A stretch of DNA of 64,000 nucleotides from Candidatus Dormiibacterota bacterium (lineage in GTDB: Bacteria > Chloroflexota > Dormibacteria > Dormibacterales > Dormibacteraceae). Below, in pieces: positions 1-10,262 of this stretch. Made by a program: the position numbers and the translations under genes. The DNA lies in the NCBI GenBank assembly GCA_003151935.1, contig PLYZ01000060.1, positions 1 through 64,000 on the forward strand, read 5' to 3'. The stretch's first letter is position 1. Each line of letters starts with the position of its first letter. The notes beneath the pieces were generated by a model. The model was not told the DNA's origin. It saw nothing but the letters and a program-made list of their open reading frames with translations, and ran no database searches.

Positions 1-707
1 CGGCGCTGGATCGAGCACTCGCGCTCGCCCAGGTGCACCGCGTTGCCATGGGTGTCGCAGACGACCTGGATCTCGATGTGCCGCGGCTTGCGGATGTACC
101 GCTCCAGGTAGACCGTCGGGTCGCCGAACGCCGAGCGTGCCGCCTGGGCGCTGCTCTCGATCGCGGCCACCAGCTCCTGCTCAGACTCCACGACCTTCAT
201 GCCGATCCCGCCACCGCCGCCCGATGGCTTGACCATGACCGGAAAGCCGATCGCATGCGCCGCCGCCGCTGCGGCCGACGGCTCGATCGCGCCGCTGCCC
301 GGGGTCACCGGCACGCCGTGGTCCACGGCCAGCTTTCGCGCCTCCAGCTTCGAGCTGAGCGCGCGCATCGCTGAGGCCGGGGGCCCGATGAACCGGATGC
401 CTGCGGCCTCGCACGCATCCGGGAACGCCGCTTTCTCGGAGAGAAACCCGTAGCCCGGATGAATCGCGTCGGCGCCGCAGTCGTGCGCGACCTTGACTAT
501 GCGCTCCAGCTGTAGGTACGACTCGCTCGGAGGAGCGGCTCCGATGTGATGAGCCTCATCGGCGTAGCGAACGTGGATCGCATTGCGGTCGGCGTCGGAG
601 TAGACGGCCGCGGTGGCGATGCCCAGCTCGCGACATGCCCGCATCACACGGATCGCGATCTCGCCCCGATTGGCGACGAGAACCTTATTGAAAAGCTTGC
701 TTTTCAT
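1..707 (-). CDS. accC: biotin carboxylase (acetyl-CoA/pyruvate carboxylase subunit A), 3' part outside window
   Basis: Reverse complement reads MKSKLFNKVLVANRGEIAIRVMRACRELGI...HPGYGFLSE...VMVKPSGGGGGIGM...LERYIRKPRHIEIQV; biotin carboxylase N-terminal and ATP-grasp motifs; open at left edge. Confidence 0.9.
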   Translation of the reverse strand, partial: MKSKLFNKVLVANRGEIAIRVMRACRELGIATAAVYSDADRNAIHVRYADEAHHIGAAPPSESYLQLERIVKVAHDCGADAIHPGYGFLSEKAAFPDACEAAGIRFIGPPASAMRALSSKLEARKLAVDHGVPVTPGSGAIEPSAAAAAAHAIGFPVMVKPSGGGGGIGMKVVESEQELVAAIESSAQAARSAFGDPTVYLERYIRKPRHIEIQVVCDTHGNAVHLGERECSIQR

Positions 708-739
708 CCTTCAGCAGACGAGTTGCGCTTCACTCGGAG

Positions 740-2545
740 TCAGCTGACCACGAGCAGCGGCTGGTTGGGGCTGACGATCTCTCCCTCTTTGACATAAACG
801 TGGCTGACGCGACCGGCGACGTTCGTGACGATGTCGTTCTGCATCTTCATCGCCTCCAGCACGGCGACGACGTCGCCGAGCTTCACCTCGTCGCCAGCCT
901 TGACGGGGATCTTCACGATCAATCCTTGCATCGGAGCGATCACGGTGCCCTCGCCGGCCTTCGGCGGTGGGCCCGCGCTCGCACCGGCAGCAGATGCGCC
1001 GCCGGCAGCGGACATGACAGTCATGCCGGCGCCGGTGACCCGCACCTTGAAGACCTCGCCCTCCACCTCGACCTCGAACTCGGCGGTCGAGACAGGTTCG
1101 GGCGTCGGAGGCTCTGCCGCCTCGGCCTGAGCGGGCGCGGGAGCCGGCGCGGGCGTGGAATGAGTCACAGACTGCGGCCGTGACTTGTCGGCCGGCGGCG
1201 CCGGCGGTCCACTCAGGTATTCCTGGGCGAGGCTCGGAAACATCAGGTGTATCAGCACGTTGTCGTCGGTTGGCTCGAAACCCAGCTTCCTGACCTGCGC
1301 ACGCGAGTTCTCCACCTGGGGCTCGAGCAGGTCCGCCGGCCGGATCGTGATCGGCTCCTCGCGGCCCAGGACGAGCCTGCGAAGCTCGTGGTCGGCCGGC
1401 ACCGGCGGCCGGCCGTACAGTCCCTGCAGGTAATCCTTGAGCTCCTGCGTGACAGTGGCGTAGCGGTCGCCGCCGATCACGTTGTAGACCGCCTGCGTGG
1501 CGATCACCTGGCGGATCGGCGCGACCAGCGGCGGATATCCGAGCTCACGGCGCACTCGATTGGCCTCTTCCATCACCTCCGAGATGCGCCCGGCGGCGTT
1601 GCGGGCGGCGAGCTGGTGAAAGATGTCCTCCAGCATCTGGCCGGGCATCTGGTAGCGGAGGATGCTGGCGTCGACCCGGTCGGCGAGCGGGTTGAGGTGC
1701 TCGATGTGCCGGCGCTTCAGCTCCTCGACATCGTGCTGGACCTCCCACATCGTGTCGAGGTCGAGACCGGTGTCGTATTCGCCGCCGTGGAGAGCCGCGA
1801 CGACGCTCTCGGCCGCCGGCTGCGAAGTGCCCCACGCGAGGGGCGACATGGCGACGTCCAGGATCTCAGCGCCTGCTTCGACTGCCGCCATGTACGCCAT
1901 AGGCGCCATTCCGCTCGAGCAGTGCGAGTGCACGTCGATCGGGACCTTGACCACGCTCTTGAGGGTCGTCACGAGCTCCCATGTCGCCTGCGGGCTGAGC
2001 AGCCCGGAGGTGTCCTTGATCACGATCTCCTCGCAGCCCATGTCCGCGAGGCCTTTGGCCAGCGAGCCCCATAGCTCGATGTTGTGCGCGGGAGAGATGG
2101 CGTAGCTCAGCGCGCCCTGCACCTTCTTCTTCGCCTTGAGGGCCGCGCCGATGGCCGCTTCCATGTTGCGAAGGTCGTTGAGGGGATCGAAGACTCGAAA
2201 CACGTCGACGCCGCATTTGGCCGCGTGTTTCACGAAGAGCTGGACGACGTCATCGGCGAAGTTGCGCTTGGCCACCAGGTTCTGCCCGCGGATCAGCGCC
2301 TGGATGGGGGTATTCGGCGTCACCTTCCGCAGCTTGCGGAGGAAGTCCCACGGGTCTTCGTGGCTGCGCAGCTGCGTCTCGAAAGTCGCTCCGCCGAAGG
2401 CCTCCATGGCGGCAAACCCGATCTTGTCCATCTTCGCGGCGATCGGGATGATCTCGTCGCTGCGCAAGTTGCCGCCGAGCAGCGATTGCTGCGCGTCGCG
2501 GAACGTGGTGTCGACCAGGCGGACGCGCGCTTTCTTCTTCGCCAT
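740..2545 (-). CDS. pyruvate/oxaloacetate carboxyltransferase subunit with C-terminal biotinyl domain
   Basis: DTTFRDAQQSLLGG HMGL-like carboxyltransferase start; C-terminal biotin site EAMKMQN. Confidence 0.92.
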   Translation of the reverse strand: MAKKKARVRLVDTTFRDAQQSLLGGNLRSDEIIPIAAKMDKIGFAAMEAFGGATFETQLRSHEDPWDFLRKLRKVTPNTPIQALIRGQNLVAKRNFADDVVQLFVKHAAKCGVDVFRVFDPLNDLRNMEAAIGAALKAKKKVQGALSYAISPAHNIELWGSLAKGLADMGCEEIVIKDTSGLLSPQATWELVTTLKSVVKVPIDVHSHCSSGMAPMAYMAAVEAGAEILDVAMSPLAWGTSQPAAESVVAALHGGEYDTGLDLDTMWEVQHDVEELKRRHIEHLNPLADRVDASILRYQMPGQMLEDIFHQLAARNAAGRISEVMEEANRVRRELGYPPLVAPIRQVIATQAVYNVIGGDRYATVTQELKDYLQGLYGRPPVPADHELRRLVLGREEPITIRPADLLEPQVENSRAQVRKLGFEPTDDNVLIHLMFPSLAQEYLSGPPAPPADKSRPQSVTHSTPAPAPAPAQAEAAEPPTPEPVSTAEFEVEVEGEVFKVRVTGAGMTVMSAAGGASAAGASAGPPPKAGEGTVIAPMQGLIVKIPVKAGDEVKLGDVVAVLEAMKMQNDIVTNVAGRVSHVYVKEGEIVSPNQPLLVVS

Positions 2546-3004
2546 CTACTGGGCCAGAGCCGCGCGCTTTTCCGCGTGGCGACGCTCGATCACGTCGTCG
2601 TTCAGGCCGAGGATCCGAGCCGCGAGCCATGCGGCGTTTTTGGCGCCGGCTTCGCCGATGGCGACAGTTGCAACCGGGATTCCCGCGGGCATCTGCACGA
2701 TGGAGTAGAGCGAGTCGACACCGCCCAGGTGCTGGGTCGGCACCGGCACGCCGATCACGGGCAGATCGGTCCAGGCCGCGACCACGCCCGGCAGATGAGC
2801 CGCCCCTCCGGCGGCGGCGATCACCACCTTGAGCCCGCGCTCGCGGGCGGAAGACGCCCACTCCATCACGCCTCGCGGATTACGGTGCGCCGAGCACACC
2901 TTGACCTCGTGCTCGATCCCCAGCTCGTCGAGCACTTTGACGCACGCCTCCATCAGCGGCAGGTCCGACTTGGAGCCGAGGATGACGCCGACGACTGGGC
3001 TCAA
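2546..3004 (-). CDS. purE: 5-(carboxyamino)imidazole ribonucleotide mutase
   Basis: [56 protein letters not shown]. Confidence 0.95.
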   Translation of the reverse strand: MSPVVGVILGSKSDLPLMEACVKVLDELGIEHEVKVCSAHRNPRGVMEWASSARERGLKVVIAAAGGAAHLPGVVAAWTDLPVIGVPVPTQHLGGVDSLYSIVQMPAGIPVATVAIGEAGAKNAAWLAARILGLNDDVIERRHAEKRAALAQ

Positions 3005-4275
3005 CTAACCGCCTCCTCTGCTATGTCGCTCCTGAAAAAAGCCCCGTCGAATCGTACCTTCCGGGCCGCGGCCAGCGCCTTTTCGCGGGCCTGGGAGACG
3101 GTGTCGCCGAGGGCGACGGAGGTCACCACCCGGCCGCCGTCGGTGACCAGACCACGGCCTGGCTCGAAGCGTGTGCCGGCATGAAAGATGAGCACGCCCG
3201 GCGGCATCTCGGCCAGGCCGCGAATCTGAAACCCAGTCTTGACCGCCAACTCGTCGGGGTAGTGCGCTGACGCAACCACGACGCCGACGCAGGGCTGCGG
3301 GCTCCAGCGCAGGTCCGGGAAGTCCGCTAGCGTGCCCTTTGCCGCGGCCAGGGCCAGGGCGACGAAGTCGGTCTGCAGGCGGGGCAGCACCACCTGGGCT
3401 TCCGGGTCGCCGAAGCGAGCGTTGAACTCGATCGTCCGGATGCCGGCCGGGGTGAGCATCATCCCCGCGTACAGGACGCCCCGAAACTCGTCGCCGCCGT
3501 TGGACAGCTCGAGCACCGCCGGACGGAGGACTCGATCCACGACCTGTTGCACCACGGAGTCGTCAACAGAAATCGGCGGTGAGTAGGCGCCCATTCCGCC
3601 GGTGTTGGGGCCGGTGTCGCCTTCGTGCGCGCGTTTGAAATCACGGGACGGGGCAAGCGCGACCACGTCCTTTCCATCGGTCACGCCCAGGATGGTCAGC
3701 TCAGGGCCTTCCAGCAGCTCTTCGACCACGATCGTCGCGCCGCTGCGTCCGAAGCGGTTCTCGACCAGCATCGCCTCGATCGCGGCATCCGACTCCGCGA
3801 CGCTCGAGCACACGATCACGCCTTTGCCGCGGGCCAGCCCGTCCGCCTTCACAGCGACCCGCCCGCCGCGATCCTTCGCCCAGCCCTTGGCCGGCGCCGG
3901 CTGGGTGAAGACGTCGAACTCCGCGGTCGGGATGTTGGCACGCCTCATCAACGCCTTAGCGAACGATTTGCTCGACTCGATACGCCCTGCTCCGCGATTG
4001 GGACCGAAAACGTTGAAGCCCGCGCTGCGCAGGGCATCGCCCACGCCGGCGTCCACTGCCGCCTCCGGCCCGAGGATCACAAGGCCCAGGCGCTCGCGCT
4101 TGGCGAAGTCGAGGAGGCGCACCACGTCAGCGGCGCCGATCGCCACGTTGCGCGCCATTCCGCCCGTGCCGCCGTTGCCGGGGGCGCAGTAGACGCGTTC
4201 CACGAGCTCCGACTGCACGCACTTCCACACGAGCGCGTGCTCGCGAGCCCCCGAACCGACGACAAGGACCTTCAC
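3001..4275 (-). CDS. purD: phosphoribosylamine--glycine ligase
   Basis: [18 protein letters not shown]...; ATP-grasp [16 protein letters not shown]; start placed at GTG 4275 (ORF track extends to TTG 4284); 4-bp overlap with purE. Confidence 0.95.
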   Translation of the reverse strand: MKVLVVGSGAREHALVWKCVQSELVERVYCAPGNGGTGGMARNVAIGAADVVRLLDFAKRERLGLVILGPEAAVDAGVGDALRSAGFNVFGPNRGAGRIESSKSFAKALMRRANIPTAEFDVFTQPAPAKGWAKDRGGRVAVKADGLARGKGVIVCSSVAESDAAIEAMLVENRFGRSGATIVVEELLEGPELTILGVTDGKDVVALAPSRDFKRAHEGDTGPNTGGMGAYSPPISVDDSVVQQVVDRVLRPAVLELSNGGDEFRGVLYAGMMLTPAGIRTIEFNARFGDPEAQVVLPRLQTDFVALALAAAKGTLADFPDLRWSPQPCVGVVVASAHYPDELAVKTGFQIRGLAEMPPGVLIFHAGTRFEPGRGLVTDGGRVVTSVALGDTVSQAREKALAAARKVRFDGAFFRSDIAEEAVS

Positions 4276-4287
4276 CGGTGGCAAAGT

Positions 4288-4318
4288 ATGAGAGGGAACC
4301 CGGATGGTTCCCTCTCAT
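4288..4318. promoter_or_regulatory. perfect 13-bp-arm inverted repeat abutting the purD -10 box
   Basis: ATGAGAGGGAACC-ATCCG-GGTTCCCTCTCAT (minus strand) directly followed by TACTTT-N7-GTG of purD. Confidence 0.6.
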
Positions 4319-4425
4319 CGACCGTGCGGCTAGCGCCGCAGGGTCTGCTCTCTTTCCGGTATATCGATGGGCTTGTCCGAAAGATTTCTACACGCGACGA
4401 TTGGGAGACCGATAGAAACAAAGTC

Positions 4426-4448
4426 GCGGCCGGGATGAACCCGGCCGC
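4426..4448. repeat. REP-like palindrome (solo copy of the GCCGGGTTCATCCCGGC motif)
   Basis: gcggccgggatgaacccggccgc; same core as the hairpin in repeats at 20480, 20620 and 20780. Confidence 0.55.
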
Positions 4449-4476
4449 CATCGCGGCGCTGGTAACGAGTCGATTT

Positions 4477-6018
4477 TTACTCCCACTCGATCGTGCCGGG
4501 CGGCTTGCTCGTGATGTCGAAGACGACGCGGTTGACGCCTTTGACCTCATTCACGATCCGGTTGCTGATGCGCGCGAGCACCTCATACGGCACGCGCGCC
4601 CAGTCCGCGGTCATGGCGTCCTCGCTGGTCACGACGCGCACGGCGACCACGTTGGCGTAGGTGCGATAGTCGCCCATCACGCCAACCGTTTCGAGCGGGG
4701 TGAGCACCGCGAACGACTGCCAGACCTGGCGGTACAGGCCGTTGCGCTTGATCTCGTCCACGACCACCCAGTCGGCATTGCGCAGTATCTCCAGCCGCTC
4801 CGCGGTCACCTCGCCCAGGCAGCGGATCGAAAGACCAGGGCCCGGAAACGGCTGGCGGTACACCATCTCTTCGGGCATGCCGAGCTCGAGTCCGACCGAC
4901 CGGACCTCGTCCTTGAACAGGTATCGCAGAGGCTCGATGAGCTGGAAGCGCAGGCCGGGCGGGAGCCCGCCCACGTTGTGGTGGGTCTTGATCTTGACCG
5001 CAGTGGACGAGACGTCCGGCGCGGTCGACTCGATGACATCGGGGTACAGCGTGCCCTGCGCCAGGAAGTCGATGTGACCGAGTCTCGTCGCCTCCGCCTC
5101 GAAGACGGAGATGAACTCCCGGCCGACGATCCGCCTCTTCTGTTCGGGGTCGATCACTCCGTTGAGCGCCTGCAGGAAGCGCTCGGTGGCGTCGACGTGG
5201 CGGATGTCCATGGCGAGGTTGCCGTGCATGACGGCCAGTACCCGCTCCGGTTCTTCCTTGCGCAGCAAGCCGTTGTTGACGAACACGCAGGTCAGCTGGT
5301 CGCCGATGGCGCGGTGCACAAGGGTCGCGGCGACAGCCGAGTCCACTCCACCTGACAGGGCGCAGATCACGCGCCCGCCACCGACCTGGGCGCGGATACT
5401 CTCGGTCGCCTCTGCGATGAAAGATCCTGCCGTCCACGAAGCGTCGCAGTGGCAGACGCCGTAGAGGAAGTTGCGCAACACCTCGCGTCCGCTTGGCGTG
5501 TGAACCACCTCGGGGTGAAACTGGATACCGAAGATGCCGTGGCCGTTCGTGAACGCGGCCACCGGCGAGTTGCCGCTGGAGGCGAGCGAGTGGAACCCAG
5601 GCGGCAGCTCGCTGACGTGATCGCCGTGGCTCATCCAGACGGGGAGCTCGTCGTTCAGGCCCTGGAAGAGAGCGTTGGGCTCGCGCACCGCCAGCAGCGC
5701 GGGGCCGTACTCGCGGGCATGCCCTGGATCGACCTTGCCGCCGAGGTGGTGCGCGATGAGCTGCATGCCGTAGCAGATGCCGAGCACCGGGATTCCCGCG
5801 CGCAGGGCTTCGGGGTCGACCTGCGGAGCTCCGGGCTCGTAGACGCTGGCCGGGCCGCCACCGAGGATCAGGCCGGACGGGTCGCGCTTCTTCAGCTCGG
5901 ACCACGGCGTGGTCCCGGGGACCAGCTCGCAATAGACGTTCGCCTCGCGCACGCGGCGCGCGATCAACTGGCTGAACTGCGAACCGAAGTCGAGTACGAG
6001 GATCGTCTGCTGCCGCAT
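4477..6018 (-). CDS. guaA: GMP synthase (glutamine-hydrolysing)
   Basis: [58 protein letters not shown]. Confidence 0.95.
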   Translation of the reverse strand: MRQQTILVLDFGSQFSQLIARRVREANVYCELVPGTTPWSELKKRDPSGLILGGGPASVYEPGAPQVDPEALRAGIPVLGICYGMQLIAHHLGGKVDPGHAREYGPALLAVREPNALFQGLNDELPVWMSHGDHVSELPPGFHSLASSGNSPVAAFTNGHGIFGIQFHPEVVHTPSGREVLRNFLYGVCHCDASWTAGSFIAEATESIRAQVGGGRVICALSGGVDSAVAATLVHRAIGDQLTCVFVNNGLLRKEEPERVLAVMHGNLAMDIRHVDATERFLQALNGVIDPEQKRRIVGREFISVFEAEATRLGHIDFLAQGTLYPDVIESTAPDVSSTAVKIKTHHNVGGLPPGLRFQLIEPLRYLFKDEVRSVGLELGMPEEMVYRQPFPGPGLSIRCLGEVTAERLEILRNADWVVVDEIKRNGLYRQVWQSFAVLTPLETVGVMGDYRTYANVVAVRVVTSEDAMTADWARVPYEVLARISNRIVNEVKGVNRVVFDITSKPPGTIEWE

Positions 6019-6100
6019 TTCATGTTCTGAGCGCCCTGCGCGCGCCCGGCTGCCCTTGACTGCTTCGCGGTCGTGCGCGGCCGCGGCGGTCATGCTCAGC

Positions 6101-7315
6101 TCAGCTCTTTCCCATGCCCACGTGCTGGGCCTGCTGGAAGGATTTGCCTTCGGATGTGATCGACGGCGCGATGACCATCTCCACGTGCTGGAACTCAGGG
6201 ATGTCGCGCGCGCCGCACACGCCGAGCGCGGAACGCAGCGCACCGGCGAAGTTCTGGCTTCCGTCGTCGACTCGCGCGGGCCCCAGCAAGATCTCGTGCA
6301 GGGTCGCTTTCGTGCCGACGTGGATCCGGGTGCCGCGTGGAAGGTTGGGGTCGGGGGTCGCCATGCCCCAGTTGAAACCCTTCGACGCAGATTCCTCGGC
6401 GCCGGCGAGAGGTGTGCCGATCATCACCGCATCCGCGCCCGACGCGAATGCCTTGCAGACGTCCGCTCCGATCCGCATGCCGCCGTCGGTGATCACCGCC
6501 ACTCGCATTCCGCCACGGCGCATGTGCTCGTCGCGAGCGGCGGCGATGTCCGCGGTGGCCGTCACCTGAGGAACCCCCACGCCCAGGACCCCGCGCGTCG
6601 TGCAGGCGGCGCCAGGGCCGACGCCGACGAGGATGCCGGCGATGCCGGTCTCCATCAGCTCCAACGCGGTTTCGTAGTGCACGCAGTTGCCCACGACGAC
6701 CGGGATGGCACACGCGCGGACGAGCTGCTCAAACGACAGCTGGTGGTACGACTGAGACGAGTGGCGTGCGGTGAGCACCGTCCCCTGCACGACGAGGACG
6801 TCGGCCCCGGCCTTCTGCACGACCTCCGCACGCTCGGCGGCGCGCGCAGGAATGGTCGAAACCGCGCACGGGACGCCTGCGGCTTTGATGGCCTTGATAC
6901 GCTCGGCGATCAAGTTCGGCTTGACCGGCTCGCGATATACCTCTTTGAGCAGCGCGTTGATCTGCGACTTGTCCGCCTCGGCGATGCGCTTGATGATCGG
7001 AGCCGAATCCTGGTAGCGCGTGTGCACGCCGTCGAGGTTGAGCACCGCGACTCCGCCAAGCTTTCCCATCGCGATGGCGAAGTCGACGTCAACGACGCCG
7101 TCCATGGCCGAGCCCCAGATGGGAAGAGGGAGCTTGAAGCGCTCACCCATCGAGAAGGAGATGTCGACCTCGTCGGGATTCAGCGTGACGCCGCCGGGAA
7201 CGAGTGCGACCTCGTCAAACCCGTACGCGCGGCGCGCCCGCCGGCCGATACCGATCTCGAGGCCAGACTGCTCCCCGGGAATCGTTCCGCGGGTTTCAAG
7301 CCGGCTCTGATTCAG
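6101..7315 (-). CDS. guaB3: GuaB3-type IMP dehydrogenase family protein (start codon uncertain)
   Basis: [43 protein letters not shown]; no CBS insertion; no ATG/GTG/TTG near the expected N-terminus, in-frame CTG at 7315 used as placeholder. Confidence 0.85.
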   Translation of the reverse strand: MNQSRLETRGTIPGEQSGLEIGIGRRARRAYGFDEVALVPGGVTLNPDEVDISFSMGERFKLPLPIWGSAMDGVVDVDFAIAMGKLGGVAVLNLDGVHTRYQDSAPIIKRIAEADKSQINALLKEVYREPVKPNLIAERIKAIKAAGVPCAVSTIPARAAERAEVVQKAGADVLVVQGTVLTARHSSQSYHQLSFEQLVRACAIPVVVGNCVHYETALELMETGIAGILVGVGPGAACTTRGVLGVGVPQVTATADIAAARDEHMRRGGMRVAVITDGGMRIGADVCKAFASGADAVMIGTPLAGAEESASKGFNWGMATPDPNLPRGTRIHVGTKATLHEILLGPARVDDGSQNFAGALRSALGVCGARDIPEFQHVEMVIAPSITSEGKSFQQAQHVGMGKS

Positions 7316-7401
7316 GGGTGTGTTTACTCCAATGGCGGCGGGGTTCGTTGAATTATACGGAATGCCGGCGACGTCAACGTTGGCCGCATAAACTTTTACT
7401 C

Positions 7402-7824
7402 GTGTATCGGACGCTGGAGTACCTGCGCGGAATCTCCGATGTCGACGTCGCGAGGCTTCGAGCCCGCGGCATCCGGCATACCAATCAGCTCCTGCATCGC
7501 ACGTCGCTCGCCATCGACCGCGAGCGGCTGTCAAAGAAGACCGGCATCAGCACCGACCGGCTCCTGGAGTTCGTGAACCAGTGCACCCTGCTCGAGGTTT
7601 CGGGGATGGATCATTTCCTGCCGATCATCCGGCGCCTCGGCATCGATTCGATGGGAGACCTGCGCGCGCAGGACGCCCGCGCGCTGCACGCCAAGGTGGT
7701 CGATGCCGTCGGGCTGTCCGGCGCGCCCAGCTTTTCCGACGTTCAGTACTGGATCAGCCAGGCGACGGCGCTGGACATCGTCGAGGCCCCGGAACCGAAC
7801 CCGCCGATACCTGTGGTGAAGTAG
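7402..7824 (+). CDS. DUF4332-like helix-hairpin-helix protein
   Basis: LEYLRGISDVDVARLRARGIRHTNQLLHRT...GMDHFLPIIRRLGIDSMGDL; GTG start preceded by TAAACT-N7. Confidence 0.65.
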   Translation: MYRTLEYLRGISDVDVARLRARGIRHTNQLLHRTSLAIDRERLSKKTGISTDRLLEFVNQCTLLEVSGMDHFLPIIRRLGIDSMGDLRAQDARALHAKVVDAVGLSGAPSFSDVQYWISQATALDIVEAPEPNPPIPVVK

Positions 7825-7825
7825 C

Positions 7826-7942
7826 TCAGCCACCGGGTTGGGTCACCGCCTCGACGACCCTGCCCTCGAGACGCACCTCGATTGCCCGGCGCACCGAATG
7901 CGGCAGCCCTTCCCAGTGGACGCGAACTCCCGCTGCCGGCGG
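7826..7942 (-). pseudogene. possible remnant of an aminoglycoside phosphotransferase-family N-terminus
   Basis: Minus strand reads NPPAAGVRVHWEGLPHSVRRAIEVRLEGRVVEAVTQPGG*; resembles the W..LP..VR.AIE..LG..VV.A..QPGG start of APH-family proteins, then stops. Confidence 0.35.
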
Positions 7943-7943
7943 G

Positions 7944-8978
7944 TTAGAGAAAGACACCTCGGCGCAGCTTCAGGTTGTCGTAGATGCCCTGCTGGATGGT
8001 GTCCCGCACCTGGTCGGACAGGGCCATCACAAGGTTGTTGTCGTCGGCCGCTTCCGGCGGATGCTCCTCGACGTGGATAGGTGAGTGGAACCGGATATGC
8101 CACTTGCTGGGTAGGGGGATCATGCCCAGCGGCCCCAACCACGGCCAGAACGGCGTGATCGGGAAGTAGGGCAGGCCGAAGAACTTCGCTACAGGCGCAA
8201 GGTCCGCGACCATCGGGTAGATCTCTTCCGAACCCACCACCGACACCGGGATGATCGGCGCCCCCGACCTGATCGCGGTCGCGACGAAGCCTCCACGACC
8301 GAAGCGGCGCAGCTGGTAACGATCTTTGAAGCTCTTCCCGGACCCTCTCACGCCCTCCGGAAAGACAAGGACGAGCTCGTCGCGCTCGAGCAGCCGGCGG
8401 GTGTCGTCGGGGTGCCCGACCGTCTGGCCGGTGCGCCGCAGGAACCAGCTCAGCATCGGCATGCCCATGTAAAGGCTCGCCACCAGCGCGCGCACGTGAC
8501 GCGGATGCGAATGCTCCGCGAAGACCGCCGTTTTGATCATGGTGCCGTCCCAGGGCAGGACGCCGGCGTGATTCGAGACGAGCAGGGCGCGGCCTGTCGC
8601 CGGCACGTTCTCCACACCGGTGGTCTCCACGCGCCAGTAGTCGCGGTAGAGAACCATGAAGACCGAGATGAACGACTCGGTCCACTGCGGATCGAAGCCG
8701 AAGTCGTCGACCTCGTAGTTCGGACCGCGGACCGCAAGCTCGCGCTGCTTGTACATGAACTGGGCGAACTCCATGACCCGGTTGAGGTCGATGACATCGC
8801 GCCCTGTGAGCTGGCGAAGCCGGACCGACAGCTCGCTGAGTCCCTGGAAAGGCAGCAGCGGCGCCTGCTGCTGAAGACGCTTGACGGACTTCGCGAGTCG
8901 CGGGCCCGATTTCGGCTTCACGATCTCCGCCCGTGTGCTGTCCTTCCGCCGCTGCTTGGGAGATTTCGCCTGGATCAC
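7944..8978 (-). CDS. lysophospholipid acyltransferase (PlsC-like) family protein
   Basis: ALLVSNHAGVLPWDGTMIK (NH-x4-D variant), FPEGVRGSGK; GTG start overlaps upstream stop. Confidence 0.8.
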   Translation of the reverse strand: MIQAKSPKQRRKDSTRAEIVKPKSGPRLAKSVKRLQQQAPLLPFQGLSELSVRLRQLTGRDVIDLNRVMEFAQFMYKQRELAVRGPNYEVDDFGFDPQWTESFISVFMVLYRDYWRVETTGVENVPATGRALLVSNHAGVLPWDGTMIKTAVFAEHSHPRHVRALVASLYMGMPMLSWFLRRTGQTVGHPDDTRRLLERDELVLVFPEGVRGSGKSFKDRYQLRRFGRGGFVATAIRSGAPIIPVSVVGSEEIYPMVADLAPVAKFFGLPYFPITPFWPWLGPLGMIPLPSKWHIRFHSPIHVEEHPPEAADDNNLVMALSDQVRDTIQQGIYDNLKLRRGVFL

Positions 8979-10042
8979 TTGTGCGCCTCGAGCATCGACG
9001 CTGTGCGCTGCCCGTTCCGCCCGTCTCGCCGGCGGCGCTGAAGGTAGACCTGCAGCTCGTACTCCTGAGGCGGTGACGGTGCCTCGATCACCTCCAGGAC
9101 TTTGCCTCTCGCAAGGCCGTCCATGACGGCGCGCGAGCTGTGGGCGGGCTTCCAGCCGAACTCGGCCTCGAGCCTCGAACAGTCCATCACCGAACCGAAA
9201 GCGATCACGTCCGCAAGATGAGCCTGGACCTCGACCCGAGTCAGAGCGCGCAGCGCGAGGCGCCCGATCCAACGCCCGTATGGAGGCAGGATCGGGGCAG
9301 GACTTCCGCCCATGATCGCGATTGCCTGGCTCAACAGGACCACACCGCCGGCGGCGACGTTGAAGATTCCGGCGTGCCCGCCCATGACGGCGCGCACGAT
9401 GGCCTCCGCGGCGTCGTCTTCGTGCAGCAGCTGCAGGCGAGGGTCAAAGCCGGCGAAGGTCGGCACGATGGGAAGCGAGAGATAGCGCGCCAGCGTGGTG
9501 TCCTCGCTGACCCGAAAACCGAGCCGCAGCACGCTGACCTTGGATGACTCGTTGCGCAGGGCGAATTCCGTGACGAGCTGTTCCATGTCGAGCAGGTCGC
9601 GTGTGACCGAGGAGGCCTGGCGCTCGACGTTCGTCATCTCTTCGGAGAAGAACGACGGATCGCCCGGACCCGCTCCGTAGATCGCCTGGCTTGATTTCAC
9701 AATCAGCCTGCGGACGCGGCCGGACGGCGCCGAGCATCCGGCGAGGACGTTCATCATCCCGATCACGTCGGTCTCGTGGATCGAGCGTTCGTCGCGAGGC
9801 GAGTCGACCATGACTGCCAGGTGCACGATGGTGTCGACGTTCAGCTGGCGCACGAGCTTTCCGATCGCTGCGTGGCGCGTATCCGCGTGGACGAAATCCA
9901 TCTCCTCCAGCGCGCTTATCGGATCCTTCACGTCGCATCCGAACAGGTAGGGCACCTGTGGGACCAGCCGTCTCGCCACCTCGGCGCCGAGCGGGTTGGA
10001 CACGCCGGTGATGAGTACGCGGTTGGGCCGTTGGAGACTCAT
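8975..10042 (-). CDS. NAD-dependent epimerase/dehydratase (SDR)
   Basis: RVLITGVSNPLGAEVARRLVPQ...VDTIVHLAVMVD...NVLAGCS; extended SDR layout. Confidence 0.75.
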   Translation of the reverse strand: MSLQRPNRVLITGVSNPLGAEVARRLVPQVPYLFGCDVKDPISALEEMDFVHADTRHAAIGKLVRQLNVDTIVHLAVMVDSPRDERSIHETDVIGMMNVLAGCSAPSGRVRRLIVKSSQAIYGAGPGDPSFFSEEMTNVERQASSVTRDLLDMEQLVTEFALRNESSKVSVLRLGFRVSEDTTLARYLSLPIVPTFAGFDPRLQLLHEDDAAEAIVRAVMGGHAGIFNVAAGGVVLLSQAIAIMGGSPAPILPPYGRWIGRLALRALTRVEVQAHLADVIAFGSVMDCSRLEAEFGWKPAHSSRAVMDGLARGKVLEVIEAPSPPQEYELQVYLQRRRRDGRNGQRTASMLEAHK

Positions 10043-10078
10043 CGCGCTCTCAATCTAAACCAGTGGAGCTTTAGCCCG

Positions 10079-10226
10079 GATTCACTCCGGGCGTCCCCAG
10101 GCTCGTCAGCTGCGTCTTCAGACAACCTGAATGTCAAAGGAGGGTACCGCGGGGATTCACTCCGGGCGTCCCCAGGCTCGTCAGCTGCGTCTCCAGACAA
10201 CCTGAATGTCAAAGGGGGGTACCGCG
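10079..10226. repeat. 74-bp direct tandem repeat, 2 copies
   Basis: ggattcactccgggcgtccccaggctcgtcagctgcgtc[t/c]tcagacaacctgaatgtcaaagg[a/g]gggtaccgcgg at 10079 and 10153, about 2 mismatches. Confidence 0.9.
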
Positions 10227-10248
10227 GGGGGATCCTGATCCCCCCGCG
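10223..10248 (-). terminator. 12-bp-stem hairpin downstream of gdh stop (possible terminator, no U-tract)
   Basis: CGCGGGGGGATC-CT-GATCCCCCCGCG. Confidence 0.45.
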
Positions 10249-10262
10249 CCTTCACACCCCGA

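Noticed and set aside
1247-5355. Long plus-strand ORFs (e.g. 1247-2074, 2084-3184, 3625-5355) opposite pyc/pur/gua genes
   Set aside because: Antisense shadow ORFs typical of high-GC DNA; His/Arg/Asp-rich nonsense composition and no recognisable motifs
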